This document shows, in pieces, positions 7,651 to 16,811 of a DNA stretch of 64,000 bases (position 1 is the stretch's first letter; each line of letters starts with the position of its first letter). The position numbers were made by a program, and so were the translations under genes. The notes under the pieces are model-generated. The model did not search any database, was not told where the DNA came from, and worked only from the letters and a program-made list of their open reading frames with translations. This DNA comes from Exiguobacterium sp. FSL W8-0210 (GTDB taxonomy: Bacteria; Bacillota; Bacilli; Exiguobacteriales; Exiguobacteriaceae): the NCBI RefSeq assembly GCF_038006045.1, contig NZ_JBBOUK010000001.1:2893001-2957000 (forward strand), given 5' to 3'.

Positions 7651-9000
7651 ATGAAAATAGCAGTCATCGGATGTACACACGCAGGAACAGCAGCAGTCAA
7701 AGAACTCGCTTCACAACAAGACGTCGAGATCACCGTTTATGAGCGGAATGACAATGTATCGTTTCTCTCTTGTGGAATCGCGCTTCACGTCGGTGGTGTC
7801 GTCAAACATGCGGAATCACTTTTCTACTCATCACCAAGTGAACTCGCTGAACTCGGCGCTGAGATGCGTCTGAAACATGATGTGCTTGAAATCGATAGTG
7901 AACGCCAAACGATCGTTGCGAAAAACCTCATGACTGGTGAAGTCGTTCACGATACGTACGATAAACTCATCATGACGACAGGATCATGGCCAATCATTCC
8001 GATGCTTCCTGGCATCGAGTTGAATCAAATCGAGCTTTGTAAAAACTATCACCACGCTCAAACAATCATTGAAAAAGCGACAGATGCACAACGGATCACC
8101 GTCGTTGGTGCAGGATATATTGGTGCTGAACTCGTTGAAGCGTTTGAAGCATACGGAAAAGACGTCACGTTCATCGACAGTGCGGATCGCATTCTCAACA
8201 AATACCTCGACCGCTCATTCACTGACGTCATCGAACGTGAATTGACAGACCGCGGTATTCGCCTCGAACTCGGACAAACCGTCCAAAGCTTCAAAGGAGA
8301 AAACGGTGCTGTGACACACGTCGTGACAGACAAAGGAACGTTCGAAACGGATCTCGTCATTCTCTGTGTCGGTTTCCGCCCAAGTACGGAACTCTTAAAA
8401 GGTCAAGTCGACATGCTACCGAACGGTGCCATCATCGTTGACGATTACATGCGGACGAGCAACCCGAACATCTTTGCTGCTGGTGACAGCTGTGCTGTCT
8501 ATTACAATCCAGCTCGGACACATGCCTATATCCCGCTTGCAACAAATGCTGTCCGGATGGGAACATTGATCGGTAAAAACTTACGCGCACCAAAGATTCG
8601 TTACCAAGGAACACAAGGCACATCAGGTCTTCGCCTATATGATCTGAACATTGCGTCGACTGGTTTGACAGAAGAAGCGGCACCCTTGTTCGGACTTGAA
8701 GTGAGCAGCACGACGGTCACAGATGCGTATCGCCCAGAGTTCATGCCAACAGCAGAAGACGTCCAATTGAAACTCGTCTTCGAGACGGAAACTCATCGTG
8801 TCGTCGGTGCACAAATTATCTCGAAAGTGGATTTGACACAAGCGATGAACACACTTTCTGTCGCGATTCAAAATGATATGACACTTGAAGAGCTCGCTTT
8901 CGTCGACTTCTTCTTCCAACCGCACTACAACAAACCTTGGAACTTGCTGAACCAAGCAGCTCTACAAGCGATGAACGAGCGCCAATCTGCTCGTGTTTAA
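7651..9000 (+). CDS. nox: NADH oxidase (probably water-forming), CoA-disulfide reductase family
   Basis: 449 residues. An N-terminal FAD-binding GCTHAGTAA, the single redox cysteine in SFLSCGIAL (Cys41), a second nucleotide site GAGYIGAEL for NADH, and the FAD-contact ATG-like segment NIFAAGDSCAV are all present, with the C-terminal dimerisation domain. A single conserved cysteine at this place is typical of Nox2 enzymes that reduce oxygen to water and of CoA-disulfide reductases, which I cannot separate by eye. It would reoxidise NADH in the cytoplasm. ATG follows AAAGGAG by 9 bases. The Rex-like operator supports a redox-balance role. Confidence 0.85.
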   Translation: MKIAVIGCTHAGTAAVKELASQQDVEITVYERNDNVSFLSCGIALHVGGVVKHAESLFYSSPSELAELGAEMRLKHDVLEIDSERQTIVAKNLMTGEVVHDTYDKLIMTTGSWPIIPMLPGIELNQIELCKNYHHAQTIIEKATDAQRITVVGAGYIGAELVEAFEAYGKDVTFIDSADRILNKYLDRSFTDVIERELTDRGIRLELGQTVQSFKGENGAVTHVVTDKGTFETDLVILCVGFRPSTELLKGQVDMLPNGAIIVDDYMRTSNPNIFAAGDSCAVYYNPARTHAYIPLATNAVRMGTLIGKNLRAPKIRYQGTQGTSGLRLYDLNIASTGLTEEAAPLFGLEVSSTTVTDAYRPEFMPTAEDVQLKLVFETETHRVVGAQIISKVDLTQAMNTLSVAIQNDMTLEELAFVDFFFQPHYNKPWNLLNQAALQAMNERQSARV

Positions 9001-9015
9001 ACGAATCACAGATAA

Positions 9016-9051
9016 ATAAAACAAGCAACGGATCATCCGCTGCTTGTTTTC
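9016..9051. terminator. Bidirectional terminator
   Basis: AAAACAAGCA (9018-9027) pairs with TGCTTGTTTT (9041-9050), with CGGAT/ATCCG inside, between the convergent nox and VOC genes. Confidence 0.85.
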
Positions 9052-9063
9052 GTTTATTCTCAT

Positions 9064-9525
9064 TCATTTTTCGTATACTTCTTGCCAGTCATGATACGGC
9101 ATCGTGCCATTCACTGTTTCCATGTCAAAGCGTAACGGTGCGATCAACTCGAGCGAATTACCATCTGGATCCTCAAAATAGATCGCTGCATGCGCATGCG
9201 GATGATTATCGAGAACGAGCGGTTGATCAACTGCCGCTACACCAAACGCAGATCGAACGGCAATGCCCCTCTCCTTTAACCAGTCCTGTGCTTTATCGAT
9301 ATTTTCTTGCTCCATTCGAAACGCTACATGTCGAATCGATGGATGATACGGTAACTCGACTTGACCGGCTTTCCATAGTCCTAACCAACTCTTACCGTGG
9401 TCGATCCAAAAGAAAGCGACGTGTTCATTTCGGAACGCACATGCAAGACCCAATTTTTCGTAAAAGACAATCGATCGTTCGAGTTCTTTGACCGGTAAAT
9501 GAGCTTCATACAGTCCAGCAATCAT
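9064..9525 (-). CDS. VOC-superfamily (glyoxalase/bleomycin-resistance-like) protein
   Basis: 153 residues from ATG 9525, which has GAGGAG 10 bases upstream; a GTG nine bases earlier abuts the ribosome site and is less likely. Two beta-alpha-beta-beta-beta modules are visible: YEAHLPVKELERSIVFYEKLG and HVAFRMEQENIDKAQDWL, ending in AIYFEDPDGNSLELIAP. His and Glu residues at the usual metal positions remain (AHLPV, ELIAP). VOC proteins include lyases, dioxygenases and thiol transferases such as FosB; the substrate is not evident. Confidence 0.8.
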   Translation of the reverse strand: MIAGLYEAHLPVKELERSIVFYEKLGLACAFRNEHVAFFWIDHGKSWLGLWKAGQVELPYHPSIRHVAFRMEQENIDKAQDWLKERGIAVRSAFGVAAVDQPLVLDNHPHAHAAIYFEDPDGNSLELIAPLRFDMETVNGTMPYHDWQEVYEK

Positions 9526-9589
9526 CTTCTTCACACTCCTCTTTTTCTAGTGTAAACCATCAATTTCCAAATTTACTACCATCAGAAAC

Positions 9590-9614
9590 GTTTAATCCGA
9601 CCTGTTGAGGGAAC
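9590..9614 (+). promoter_or_regulatory. SigB-type general stress promoter
   Basis: GTTTAA at 9590-9595, a 13-base spacer and GGGAAC at 9609-9614 match the Bacillus SigB pattern (GTTTAA-N12-15-GGGWAW). It stands 43 bases before the SDR gene, whose relatives in Bacillus are SigB-dependent general stress proteins. Confidence 0.65.
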
Positions 9615-9656
9615 ATACAACCTATACCAAAACCAACTTTTAGGAGGAATGTTTAC

Positions 9657-10541
9657 ATGGCTGCATCGAAAAATCCGTTAACACAATACTTCAATGACGA
9701 TTTTCCAAAACAATATCAGGACGCACCAGCGGTTCAAGCAAAAATGGAACCTGTTCCCGATTGTGGCGAAGAGAGTTACAAAGGCTCCGGCAAATTGATC
9801 GGTAAAAAAGCACTGATTACGGGTGGCGACTCCGGCATCGGCCGAGCAGCAGCCATCGCCTATGCTCGTGAAGGGGCTGATATCGTCCTCAACTACTTAC
9901 CGGAAGAACAACAGGATGCGGAAGAGGTCAAAGCACTCGTTGAAGCAGCGGGACAAAAAGCATATCTCTTACCTGGTGATTTAAGTGATGAAGCGTTCTG
10001 TGAACAACTCGTCAAAGAAGCACACGAATCGCTCGGTGGACTCGATATTTTGGCACTTGTCGCAGGTAAACAACAAGCTGTCGAAGACATTCTCGACCTG
10101 TCGACGGAGCAATTACGAAAAACATACGAAATCAATGTCTTCTCCCTCTTCTGGGTTGTCAAAGCAGCCTTGCCACTCTTGAAGGAAGGGGCTTCGATCA
10201 TCACGACGACATCCGTTCAAGGATACAACCCAAGCGCGAACCTCTTGGATTATGCATCGACGAAGTTTGCCATCAACGGGTTCACGCGTGGACTCGCTAA
10301 ACAAGTCGCGCCAAAAGGAATCCGTGTCAACTCCGTCGCACCTGGTCCGATTTGGACACCGCTTCAAATCTCGGGTGGTCAGCCAAGCGAGAACATTCCA
10401 GAGTTCGGACAGGAAACACCACTGAAACGAAGTGGTCAACCGGTCGAACTGTCGGATGTGTATGTCTTCCTCGCTTCAGACGCTGCGAGTTATGTCACGG
10501 CGCAAATCTATGGTGTCACAGGCGGAATCGAATTGGCATAA
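9657..10541 (+). CDS. Short-chain dehydrogenase, general-stress type (YdaD/YhdF-like)
   Basis: 294 residues. A roughly 45-residue N-terminal extension ([12 protein letters not shown]... PDCGEESY) is typical of the YdaD/YhdF stress SDRs. Then come the NAD(P) site [16 protein letters not shown], the active-site serine region ([10 protein letters not shown]), the catalytic YASTK motif and the PGPIWTPL loop. Substrate is unknown; relatives protect against oxidative, ethanol or salt stress. The start ATG follows TAGGAGG. A SigB-type promoter lies upstream and a terminator directly downstream, so it is a single-gene unit. Confidence 0.88.
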   Translation: MAASKNPLTQYFNDDFPKQYQDAPAVQAKMEPVPDCGEESYKGSGKLIGKKALITGGDSGIGRAAAIAYAREGADIVLNYLPEEQQDAEEVKALVEAAGQKAYLLPGDLSDEAFCEQLVKEAHESLGGLDILALVAGKQQAVEDILDLSTEQLRKTYEINVFSLFWVVKAALPLLKEGASIITTTSVQGYNPSANLLDYASTKFAINGFTRGLAKQVAPKGIRVNSVAPGPIWTPLQISGGQPSENIPEFGQETPLKRSGQPVELSDVYVFLASDAASYVTAQIYGVTGGIELA

Positions 10542-10554
10542 GGATTGAATCTCG

Positions 10555-10582
10555 ACAGGGTAGCTTCGGCTATCCTGTTTTT
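10555..10582 (+). terminator. Terminator of the stress SDR gene
   Basis: ACAGGGTAGC, TTCG tetraloop, GCTATCCTGT, then T5. Confidence 0.85.
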
Positions 10583-10663
10583 GCGTGTCTTAACGGGATA
10601 TCAGTTGCATCACGAGGTACCATTTAGTCTAATGAGAGTAATAACGATGAAGGAGTGATTCAG

Positions 10664-11215
10664 ATGACTGAAAAAGAAAAAATGATTCAAGGGGAACTCT
10701 ACTTAGCACAAGATCCGGAACTCGTGGCTGACCGCATCCGGGCACAATCACTCTGCTATGAGTTCAATCAATTGAGTGTCCATGATAGGGCTAAACGGAA
10801 GGCACTTCTCCAGCAATTATTCCGGACAGAGCAAGCCGACTTTTACATTGAACCGACGTTTAAATGTGATTATGGCTACAACATTACGTTAGGGGCTCGC
10901 TTTTATGCCAATTATGACTGTGTCTTGCTCGATATTTGCCCGATTACGATTGGTGACAACTGCATGTTTGCTCCAGGAGTACATATCTATACTGCGACCC
11001 ATCCACTCGATCCTGTCGAGCGCAACAGCGGTTATGAATTCGGAAAACCGGTCGTCATCGGGAATAACGTCTGGATCGGTGGACGCGCGGTCATCAATCC
11101 CGGTGTGACGATCGGAGATAATGCTGTCATCGCCTCAGGAAGTGTCGTCGTCAAGGATGTACCGGCAAACAGCGTCGTCGGTGGAAATCCGGCCCGAGTC
11201 ATCAAGACGATCTAA
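10664..11215 (+). CDS. maa: Maltose/galactoside O-acetyltransferase family (Maa-like)
   Basis: 183 residues from ATG 10664, eight bases after AAGGAG. The N-terminal mac domain ([16 protein letters not shown]) precedes a left-handed beta-helix of hexapeptide repeats with the catalytic histidine in ATHPLDP, and the end [11 protein letters not shown] is classic. These enzymes acetylate maltose, glucose or galactosides with acetyl-CoA in the cytoplasm. Which sugar is used here cannot be told. It stands alone; no terminator is evident before the TnpB element that follows. Confidence 0.88.
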   Translation: MTEKEKMIQGELYLAQDPELVADRIRAQSLCYEFNQLSVHDRAKRKALLQQLFRTEQADFYIEPTFKCDYGYNITLGARFYANYDCVLLDICPITIGDNCMFAPGVHIYTATHPLDPVERNSGYEFGKPVVIGNNVWIGGRAVINPGVTIGDNAVIASGSVVVKDVPANSVVGGNPARVIKTI

Positions 11216-11374
11216 TTCTCATCAAATTCTAATCTGTTCCTCAGCTTCCTTTCACGTGGTCTGGTTATTCTATCTAATATTAGGCGAGAGTACTTCCACT
11301 TCTAAACGAAGTGAACGTGGGAGGTGAATCGCCCCTTCCCTTTCGGGTATAAACCTTTCTAGGAGGTGAAAATC

Positions 11375-12547
11375 ATGCGGAAGCATAAGGCCTACAAATT
11401 CAGGATCTACCCGACAAAAGAGCAGGAAATCCTGATTACGAAGACCATTGGTTGTTCGCGCTTCGTCTTTAATCATTTCTTAGCGAAGTGGGATGAGACG
11501 TATAAAGCGACAGGCAAAGGACTGTCTTATGGTTCTTGTTCAAAAGAAATCCCGATGCTGAAACAAGAGTTTGACTGGCTGAAAGAAGTCGATAGCCATT
11601 CGCTTCAATCGAGTGTAAAACACCTGATCGATGCGTATGACCGCTTCTTCAAGAAGCAGAACGAACGGCCTCGATTCAAATCAAAGCGTAATCCCGTCCA
11701 ATCCTACAAAACCAATATCGAGAAGAAGAACCAACTTCCCGAAGTCTCAATCGTCGGTAGCAAGCTCAAACTGCCTAGGCTGAAGTGGGTGCGTTTTGCC
11801 AACTCCAGGCAGATAGTAGGACGAATCTTGAACGCCACAATTCGACGTAACGCTTCGGGGAAATACTTTGTCTCCCTGCTCGTCGAGCAGGAGATTAACG
11901 AACTGCCAAAGACGGGTGTGTCCGTCGGTGTCGACGTCGGGTTGAAGAACTTTGCCATCCTTTCGGACGGCACGGTGTATAAAAACGACCGTTACTTCCG
12001 AACACTTGAGAAAAAGCTGGCACGCGAACAACGCAAGCTCTCTCGACGTCAGCGCATGGTCTTGGATAAGAAAGTCAAGCTGTTCGAGGCGAGGAACTAT
12101 CAGAAGCAGAAGCGGAAGGTCGCCCGCATCCACGAAAAGATTGCCAACAAACGCACCGACTTCCTGCATAAGGTATCGACCGAGATCGTCAAAAACCACG
12201 ACGTCATCGGAATCGAGACCTTGCAGGTGAAAAACATGCAGAAGAACCGCAGGTTGAGTAAATCCATCTCCGAGGTCAGTTGGTCAGCGTTCTTCCGCAT
12301 GCTGGAGTACAAGGCAGGATGGTACGGGAAGACCGTCGTAAAGGTCGGCAAGACCTTCGCGTCGAGCCAACTGTGCTCGAGTTGCGGTCATCAACACCAA
12401 GATGTGAAACATCTTGGATTGCGCGAATGGATATGCCCGAGTTGCAGTATCCACCACGACCGTGATGTGAACGCGGGACTGAATCTCAAACAAGAAGCAG
12501 AACGCCTATTAGCTTCATCAACCGTTGGGACGACGGGGTTAGCCTGA
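11375..12547 (+). CDS. tnpB: TnpB, RNA-guided nuclease of an IS605/IS1341-type element
   Basis: 390 residues from ATG 11375 after AGGAGGTG. The N-terminal [14 protein letters not shown] helix region, then a RuvC-like nuclease with Asp in [10 protein letters not shown] (about residue 186), Glu in [10 protein letters not shown] (about 280) and Asp in DRDVNAGLN (about 363), and a CSSCG...CPSC zinc ribbon between the last two. All three catalytic acids are kept, so the protein looks active. TnpB proteins cut DNA next to a short target motif under guidance from an RNA made from the right end. The gene is full length for the family. Confidence 0.92.
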   Translation: MRKHKAYKFRIYPTKEQEILITKTIGCSRFVFNHFLAKWDETYKATGKGLSYGSCSKEIPMLKQEFDWLKEVDSHSLQSSVKHLIDAYDRFFKKQNERPRFKSKRNPVQSYKTNIEKKNQLPEVSIVGSKLKLPRLKWVRFANSRQIVGRILNATIRRNASGKYFVSLLVEQEINELPKTGVSVGVDVGLKNFAILSDGTVYKNDRYFRTLEKKLAREQRKLSRRQRMVLDKKVKLFEARNYQKQKRKVARIHEKIANKRTDFLHKVSTEIVKNHDVIGIETLQVKNMQKNRRLSKSISEVSWSAFFRMLEYKAGWYGKTVVKVGKTFASSQLCSSCGHQHQDVKHLGLREWICPSCSIHHDRDVNAGLNLKQEAERLLASSTVGTTGLA

Positions 12548-12622
12548 TCACGTTTCGACCGATTGGTCGGATCACTCAGGAATCCACCACCTCTAAGCAA
12601 AGCGTAGGTGGTGGTAGTTCAA
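12480..12622 (+). ncRNA. Candidate omega (right-end) guide RNA of TnpB
   Basis: In IS605/IS200 elements the guide RNA overlaps the 3' end of tnpB and runs through the right end, with the guide drawn from flanking DNA. Here the region after the stop codon contains two stable hairpins (12556-12569 and 12584-12614), and the sequence after about 12622 would be the guide. The 5' limit and exact end are estimates. Confidence 0.5.
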
Positions 12623-12661
12623 GTATAAGAACAACAGCCACTACTAAAGGAGGATATGATC

Positions 12662-13546
12662 ATGACTGAAAAACGAACAGATAAAGGGAATAAACGCTTC
12701 AAAAAAGGAATCGCTACACTTGCCGTAACGGGTACAGTATTAACAGGAGCCGGTGCGTTCCTACTCTTCACAGGTCCGGGACACTCTCTCGTCAATTCGA
12801 CGGTCACCACTTCACAGCAGGCAGAGCAAAAAGTCGAAGCTGCTTCGCGCCAAGTCGAACAAAAGCTTCCTGCTTCCATGCGTGACGATCAGGAAATCGA
12901 AGGCACATTGCAGAAACTATCGGATCGTTCGATGACGATCGACGTCAACGGTGAATCTCGGACGTTTGACTTTGCATCGTCAGTCGAACGCGAAGCCGTG
13001 CAAGAAGGCGATTGGGTTAAAATCGATTTGAATGCGAATCAGCAAATCACGGAACTCGAGCGAGAAGATCAAGATGATCGGAATGACCGAGAGGACGATG
13101 GCAATCGCTCAGATGATTCATCGGATGATGCGAATGAACGGTACGGCATCCTTCGTGCCCTATCACAAAGTGAATTGACACTCGAACAAGATGGACAAGA
13201 GACAGTCTACGCGATTGCGGATCGTGCGGAACGCGACGCTGCGAAATCTGGGGATATCGTGAAAATCGAATTGAATGCAGACGGTCAAGTTCGTGAGCTT
13301 GATCGGGAAGATGACAACGAAGATCGTAATGCTACACGCGACGAAGACCGTGACGATGCACGGGAACAAGAAGTCCGCGGCACGCTCGCTAAAATAACGA
13401 ATCAAGAGATCGTCATCGAACAGAATGGTGCGCAAAAATCGTACTCTCGTGCATCGAACATGGAGCAAGATGATGACGTCCGAGTCGGTGGTTCCGTTAA
13501 ACTTGAGTTAAACGCGTCAGACGAAGTGACAGAAATCGATGAATGA
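12662..13546 (+). CDS. Exported/membrane-anchored protein with three tandem DUF5666-like repeats
   Basis: 294 residues from ATG 12662, eight bases after AAAGGAGG; ATG 12656 is too close to it. After a basic N-terminus comes one hydrophobic helix (residues about 17-38), so it is anchored or exported. Three repeats of about 55 residues follow, each starting EGTL/YGIL/RGTL and ending in VKI(D/E)LNA..ITELERED-like segments, separated by very acidic linkers (DDRNDREDD and similar). The repeat looks like a small beta domain. No enzyme motif is seen. It heads the operon with the response regulator and kinase, so it may be their target or a sensory accessory protein. Confidence 0.7.
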   Translation: MTEKRTDKGNKRFKKGIATLAVTGTVLTGAGAFLLFTGPGHSLVNSTVTTSQQAEQKVEAASRQVEQKLPASMRDDQEIEGTLQKLSDRSMTIDVNGESRTFDFASSVEREAVQEGDWVKIDLNANQQITELEREDQDDRNDREDDGNRSDDSSDDANERYGILRALSQSELTLEQDGQETVYAIADRAERDAAKSGDIVKIELNADGQVRELDREDDNEDRNATRDEDRDDAREQEVRGTLAKITNQEIVIEQNGAQKSYSRASNMEQDDDVRVGGSVKLELNASDEVTEIDE

Positions 13547-13565
13547 TCATTAAAGGAGGATGTTT

Positions 13566-14249
13566 ATGCCAACCACCATCTTAATCGTTGAGGACGATGC
13601 GAAAATTGCACGCCTCCTTGAACTCGAACTCCAATATGCCGGGTACGCGACACGTGTCGCCCCCAACGGAAAAGATGGTCTCGCTGCCGCTGAGCATTCG
13701 GTTGATCTCGTCTTACTCGACGTGATGATGCCGGAGCTGAGCGGCTTCGAGGTGTTGCGCAGGCTCCGTGGGAAAGGCATTCACGTCCCCGTCATTATGC
13801 TCACAGCACGTGGGGAAGTCTACGATAAGGTCGCAGGACTCGATCTTGGTGCGAATGATTATGTGACGAAACCGTTTGAGATGGAGGAACTCCTTGCCCG
13901 GATCCGGGCGTTACTACGTACTCCGACTTCAACTAATAACGCATCGCGCACGTTACAGTTCGCCGATCTTATACTCGACCTTGATCGACACGAAGCATTT
14001 CGCGATGAATTACGACTCGATTTGACACCACGTGAGTTCGAACTTTTGACGTATTTACTGGAAAACAAGGAACATGTCCTGACACGCGAACAAATCCTAA
14101 ATCGCGTCTGGGGGTACGATTACTTCGGTGAGACGAATATCGTCGACGTCTACATCCGTTATCTTCGGAAAAAAGTCGATGCCCACCCTCCTGCTTTGAT
14201 CCAGACCGTTCGTGGAGTGGGGTATGTGCTACGGGAGGCGACGCCATGA
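13566..14249 (+). CDS. OmpR/PhoB-family response regulator
   Basis: 227 residues from ATG 13566 (AAAGGAGG six bases upstream). Receiver domain with EDD acidic pocket, phospho-acceptor Asp52 in LLDVMMPE, Thr in MLTARGE and Lys in VTKPF, followed by a winged-helix DNA-binding domain (LDLTPREFELLTYLLEN... IVDVYIRYLRKKVD). It overlaps the kinase gene by 4 bases and follows the exported repeat protein by 19. Target genes are unknown; autoregulation of the operon is usual for the type. Confidence 0.93.
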   Translation: MPTTILIVEDDAKIARLLELELQYAGYATRVAPNGKDGLAAAEHSVDLVLLDVMMPELSGFEVLRRLRGKGIHVPVIMLTARGEVYDKVAGLDLGANDYVTKPFEMEELLARIRALLRTPTSTNNASRTLQFADLILDLDRHEAFRDELRLDLTPREFELLTYLLENKEHVLTREQILNRVWGYDYFGETNIVDVYIRYLRKKVDAHPPALIQTVRGVGYVLREATP

Positions 14250-15517
14250 AGCTTCGAACGAAACTTGCTTTATCCGTCACTGCCTTTACGACACTCTTAT
14301 TGTTACTTTCGTTCATCGTCGTGACCTTCGTCGTCCGCAATCATTTGATTGAATCGCGTTATACCCAACTGGAACAGGCAGAGGAATTGATGGAGGATGA
14401 TTCATCGGTCCGAGCATTGCTGACGCTTCATGAAGATTCCGTCGTCTTATCGAACGAAGATGGACGATGGGTCATTTCAAACGACGAAGATGACGACGAC
14501 TCGTCTATCGTTAACGGAGACGTACGAGCAAGTGACCTACCCGGTATTCCGCGTTCGAATGATCCATTCAAGTCTGGCGATTGGTTCGGTATCGTCCATC
14601 AGGATCAAGCTTATTTGTTCGAAGATGAGAGCGTCGATGATACGGTCTCGACACTCGTCTTGACCTTCACCATCGTGTTGGTCGTTGGCATCGTCATCGC
14701 GTTCATCAGTAGCTTCTGGATTGCGTATCAGACGCTCCGCCCGCTCAGGCAACTGAATGATACGATGCAACGGATTTCGTCTTCCGGTACGCTTGAGACC
14801 GTGCAGACCGAACGCGATGATGAGATCGGTCGCCTCGGTCGCGTCTTCAACCAGATGATTGGTCGTGTCGATCAGACGATGGAACAACAACGGCAGTTCG
14901 TCGCCGATGTCTCGCATGAGATGAAGACACCATTGACGGTCATCGAGGGCTATACCCAATTGTTGAAACGATGGGGCAAAACGAAGCCGGACGTCCTCGA
15001 TGAATCGATTGAACACATCTTGCAGGAGACGCACGCGATGCGGACGACATTGATTGAACCTATGCTTGAATTGTCGCGTCTCGGTTATGAGGAAACATCT
15101 GTCGAAGCGATCGACTTAGCGGAACTTGGGAGCGAACTCGCCGATCGGATGTATCATGCGACAGGGACGATCATCCCTGTTGATGCCTCTGGGACGATCC
15201 GGGCGAATCGCGAAGCGGTGCTACGGATCTTGACGATTTATATCGATAACGCCCTGAAATATGCTACTTCTCCCGAATTGCATCTGCGCAAGGAGCGACT
15301 AGCTGTTCTTGACCGTGGGACATCTCTAACGGACGAAGAACGTGCCCGGTTATTCGATCGGTTTTACCGACTTGATGCAGCACGCGACCGTTCAGGAAGT
15401 GGACTCGGATTGTCGATTGCTGCTGCGCTTGCAACGACACATTATTTTCAGGTCGGTAGTGAAGCGCGTCAGCCAGATGGTAGTTGTTTCTATCTAATTC
15501 CCGAGCAGTCTAAATGA
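14246..15517 (+). CDS. Membrane sensor histidine kinase
   Basis: 423 residues. Two membrane helices (about 10-30 and 137-160) enclose an extracellular domain of about 105 residues that is rich in acidic residues (EDDDDSS). Then a HAMP linker, the phospho-acceptor His224 in DVSHEMKTPL, N box YIDNALKY, a short G1 region LDRGTSLT, F box FDRFYR and G2 GSGLGLS. The ATP-binding domain is compact. The acidic external domain and the acidic linkers of the first gene in the operon suggest cation, antimicrobial peptide or envelope sensing, which is inference. Confidence 0.92.
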   Translation: MKLRTKLALSVTAFTTLLLLLSFIVVTFVVRNHLIESRYTQLEQAEELMEDDSSVRALLTLHEDSVVLSNEDGRWVISNDEDDDDSSIVNGDVRASDLPGIPRSNDPFKSGDWFGIVHQDQAYLFEDESVDDTVSTLVLTFTIVLVVGIVIAFISSFWIAYQTLRPLRQLNDTMQRISSSGTLETVQTERDDEIGRLGRVFNQMIGRVDQTMEQQRQFVADVSHEMKTPLTVIEGYTQLLKRWGKTKPDVLDESIEHILQETHAMRTTLIEPMLELSRLGYEETSVEAIDLAELGSELADRMYHATGTIIPVDASGTIRANREAVLRILTIYIDNALKYATSPELHLRKERLAVLDRGTSLTDEERARLFDRFYRLDAARDRSGSGLGLSIAAALATTHYFQVGSEARQPDGSCFYLIPEQSK

Positions 15518-15584
15518 AACTTTTTCTACATTTGTGTCGTACACTTAAGGAAGAACGTCACATGATGAAAGAAGGAATTTCACG

Positions 15585-16658
15585 ATGGCTAAAAAACGTT
15601 GGGGTGGGCTTGCTGTTGCCGGCGCCTTTCTCTTAACAAAAGGAAAGGTCATCCTTGCCTTATTGAAATTTTCGAAGTTTGGAGGCACTCTGATTTCGTT
15701 TGGAGTTTCGCTTCTCTTTTACGCTCAAGTATTTGGCGTCTGGTTCGGGGTCGGATTGCTTTATCTCCTATTCATTCATGAGATGGGACATCTACTCGCT
15801 GCGAAACGACTCGGTTTTAAAACGGGTCCCGCGATTTTCGTACCGTTCATGGGAGCCGTCATCGGAATCAAAGATACGTTCCGGACACCAAAACAAGAAG
15901 CGATTCTTGCGTACGGTGGACCACTCGCGGGTCTTGTGTCCCTGATTCCGCTTGCGATTGGATACGCTGTGACCGGAAATGACTTTTGGCTCGTCATCTT
16001 CCATCTCGGGGCTCTATTGAATCTCTTCAACCTACTTCCCGTCAGTCCGCTTGACGGCGGACGGATTCTTGCGGGACTTCCGATCATCGTTTGGGTTGCA
16101 GGTCTTGCTGCCTTGATTGCTTACGGCATCACGAACTTCAGCTTGATTCTGCTCTTGATCGCTTTCTTCGGCGGCAGTGCCGTTTGGAAACGGTATAAGT
16201 TCGCGAAACAATATGAGGCGAACCGGTCGACCTTAATGTTGTATCGTGCTGCACGCGAACGCGTCTTACGCGCAAAGGCGGAGCAGGAACGCGTAAACGC
16301 TGAAGTCGCTCTTGCACCGGAAGTGGAGGAAGAACAAACGGTCGAAAGTACGTACGACCCGATTGCTTGGTCGCTTCGTCTCGATTTACAAGATTTGCGA
16401 CAAGCGAGTCCAGAAGAGGCACGTCAGGAAGCGGACGATCTGTTACGGTATCAATATGATGCTGCGAACGACTACGATGCGTTGTTGCGACGAATCGATC
16501 AGCGGATCGAACCGCTCCGACTCGCTGAAGAGTCGGTCCAGTATCACCAGATGCCGAAAAAACAACAAACGATCACCTTACTCGCTTACTTGGCGCTCGG
16601 TGCCATTTTATTCATTGCTTTCGAGTACTCGAAAGGGTACTTGCCTACACCATCTTAA
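15585..16658 (+). CDS. Site-2-protease-family (M50) membrane metalloprotease
   Basis: 357 residues. The zinc motif HEMGHLLAAKRLG sits in the first membrane region and the third ligand is in NLFNLLPVSPLDGGRIL. Between them is KDTFRTPKQEAILAYGGPLAG, as in the YdiL/YwhC-like M50B branch. After five to six helices comes a cytosolic charged segment of about 110 residues and one last C-terminal helix (LLAYLALGAILFIAFEY). Such enzymes cut membrane proteins within the bilayer, for example anti-sigma factors. The substrate is unknown. It follows the two-component operon by 67 bases and has its own ribosome site (AGAAGGAA). Confidence 0.85.
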   Translation: MAKKRWGGLAVAGAFLLTKGKVILALLKFSKFGGTLISFGVSLLFYAQVFGVWFGVGLLYLLFIHEMGHLLAAKRLGFKTGPAIFVPFMGAVIGIKDTFRTPKQEAILAYGGPLAGLVSLIPLAIGYAVTGNDFWLVIFHLGALLNLFNLLPVSPLDGGRILAGLPIIVWVAGLAALIAYGITNFSLILLLIAFFGGSAVWKRYKFAKQYEANRSTLMLYRAARERVLRAKAEQERVNAEVALAPEVEEEQTVESTYDPIAWSLRLDLQDLRQASPEEARQEADDLLRYQYDAANDYDALLRRIDQRIEPLRLAEESVQYHQMPKKQQTITLLAYLALGAILFIAFEYSKGYLPTPS

Positions 16659-16671
16659 AACGAGTTCCATC

Positions 16672-16699
16672 GGATGCGCTTCATGGCGCATCCTTTTTT
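16672..16699 (+). terminator. Terminator of the site-2 protease gene
   Basis: GGATGCGC, six-base loop, GCGCATCC, then six T. Confidence 0.9.
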
Positions 16700-16790
16700 C
16701 ATGGAACGAACACATTGACTAGAGTGATTTCTTGCATCTCTTCATAGAAGCGACTACTCTGAGTAAAACCCTACTTACCACTTGTCTAAA

Positions 16791-16811
16791 AAAGGAGGCT
16801 CTCCTTCCATG
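16791..16811 (+). promoter_or_regulatory. Ribosome site of the MATE gene held in a small hairpin
   Basis: AAGGAG (16792-16797) is followed by GCT and CTCCTT (16801-16806), a perfect 6-bp stem that covers the only good ribosome site before ATG 16809. It decides the start and could slow initiation. Confidence 0.6.

Larger units (their letters stand above)
11277..12622 (+). mobile_element. IS605/IS1341-type element carrying only TnpB (ends approximate)
   Basis: The left end shows a subterminal hairpin CACTTC/GAAGTG (11297-11313) inside GGCGA/TCGCC (11283-11333). The right end has CGACC/GGTCG (12556-12569) and CCACCACCT/AGGTGGTGG (12584-12614). No TnpA gene is present, so the element would need transposase in trans. 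Exact ends and the target motif cannot be set without an empty site. It separates the sugar acetyltransferase from the repeat-protein/two-component operon, ending only about 40 bases before that operon's first start codon. Confidence 0.75.
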
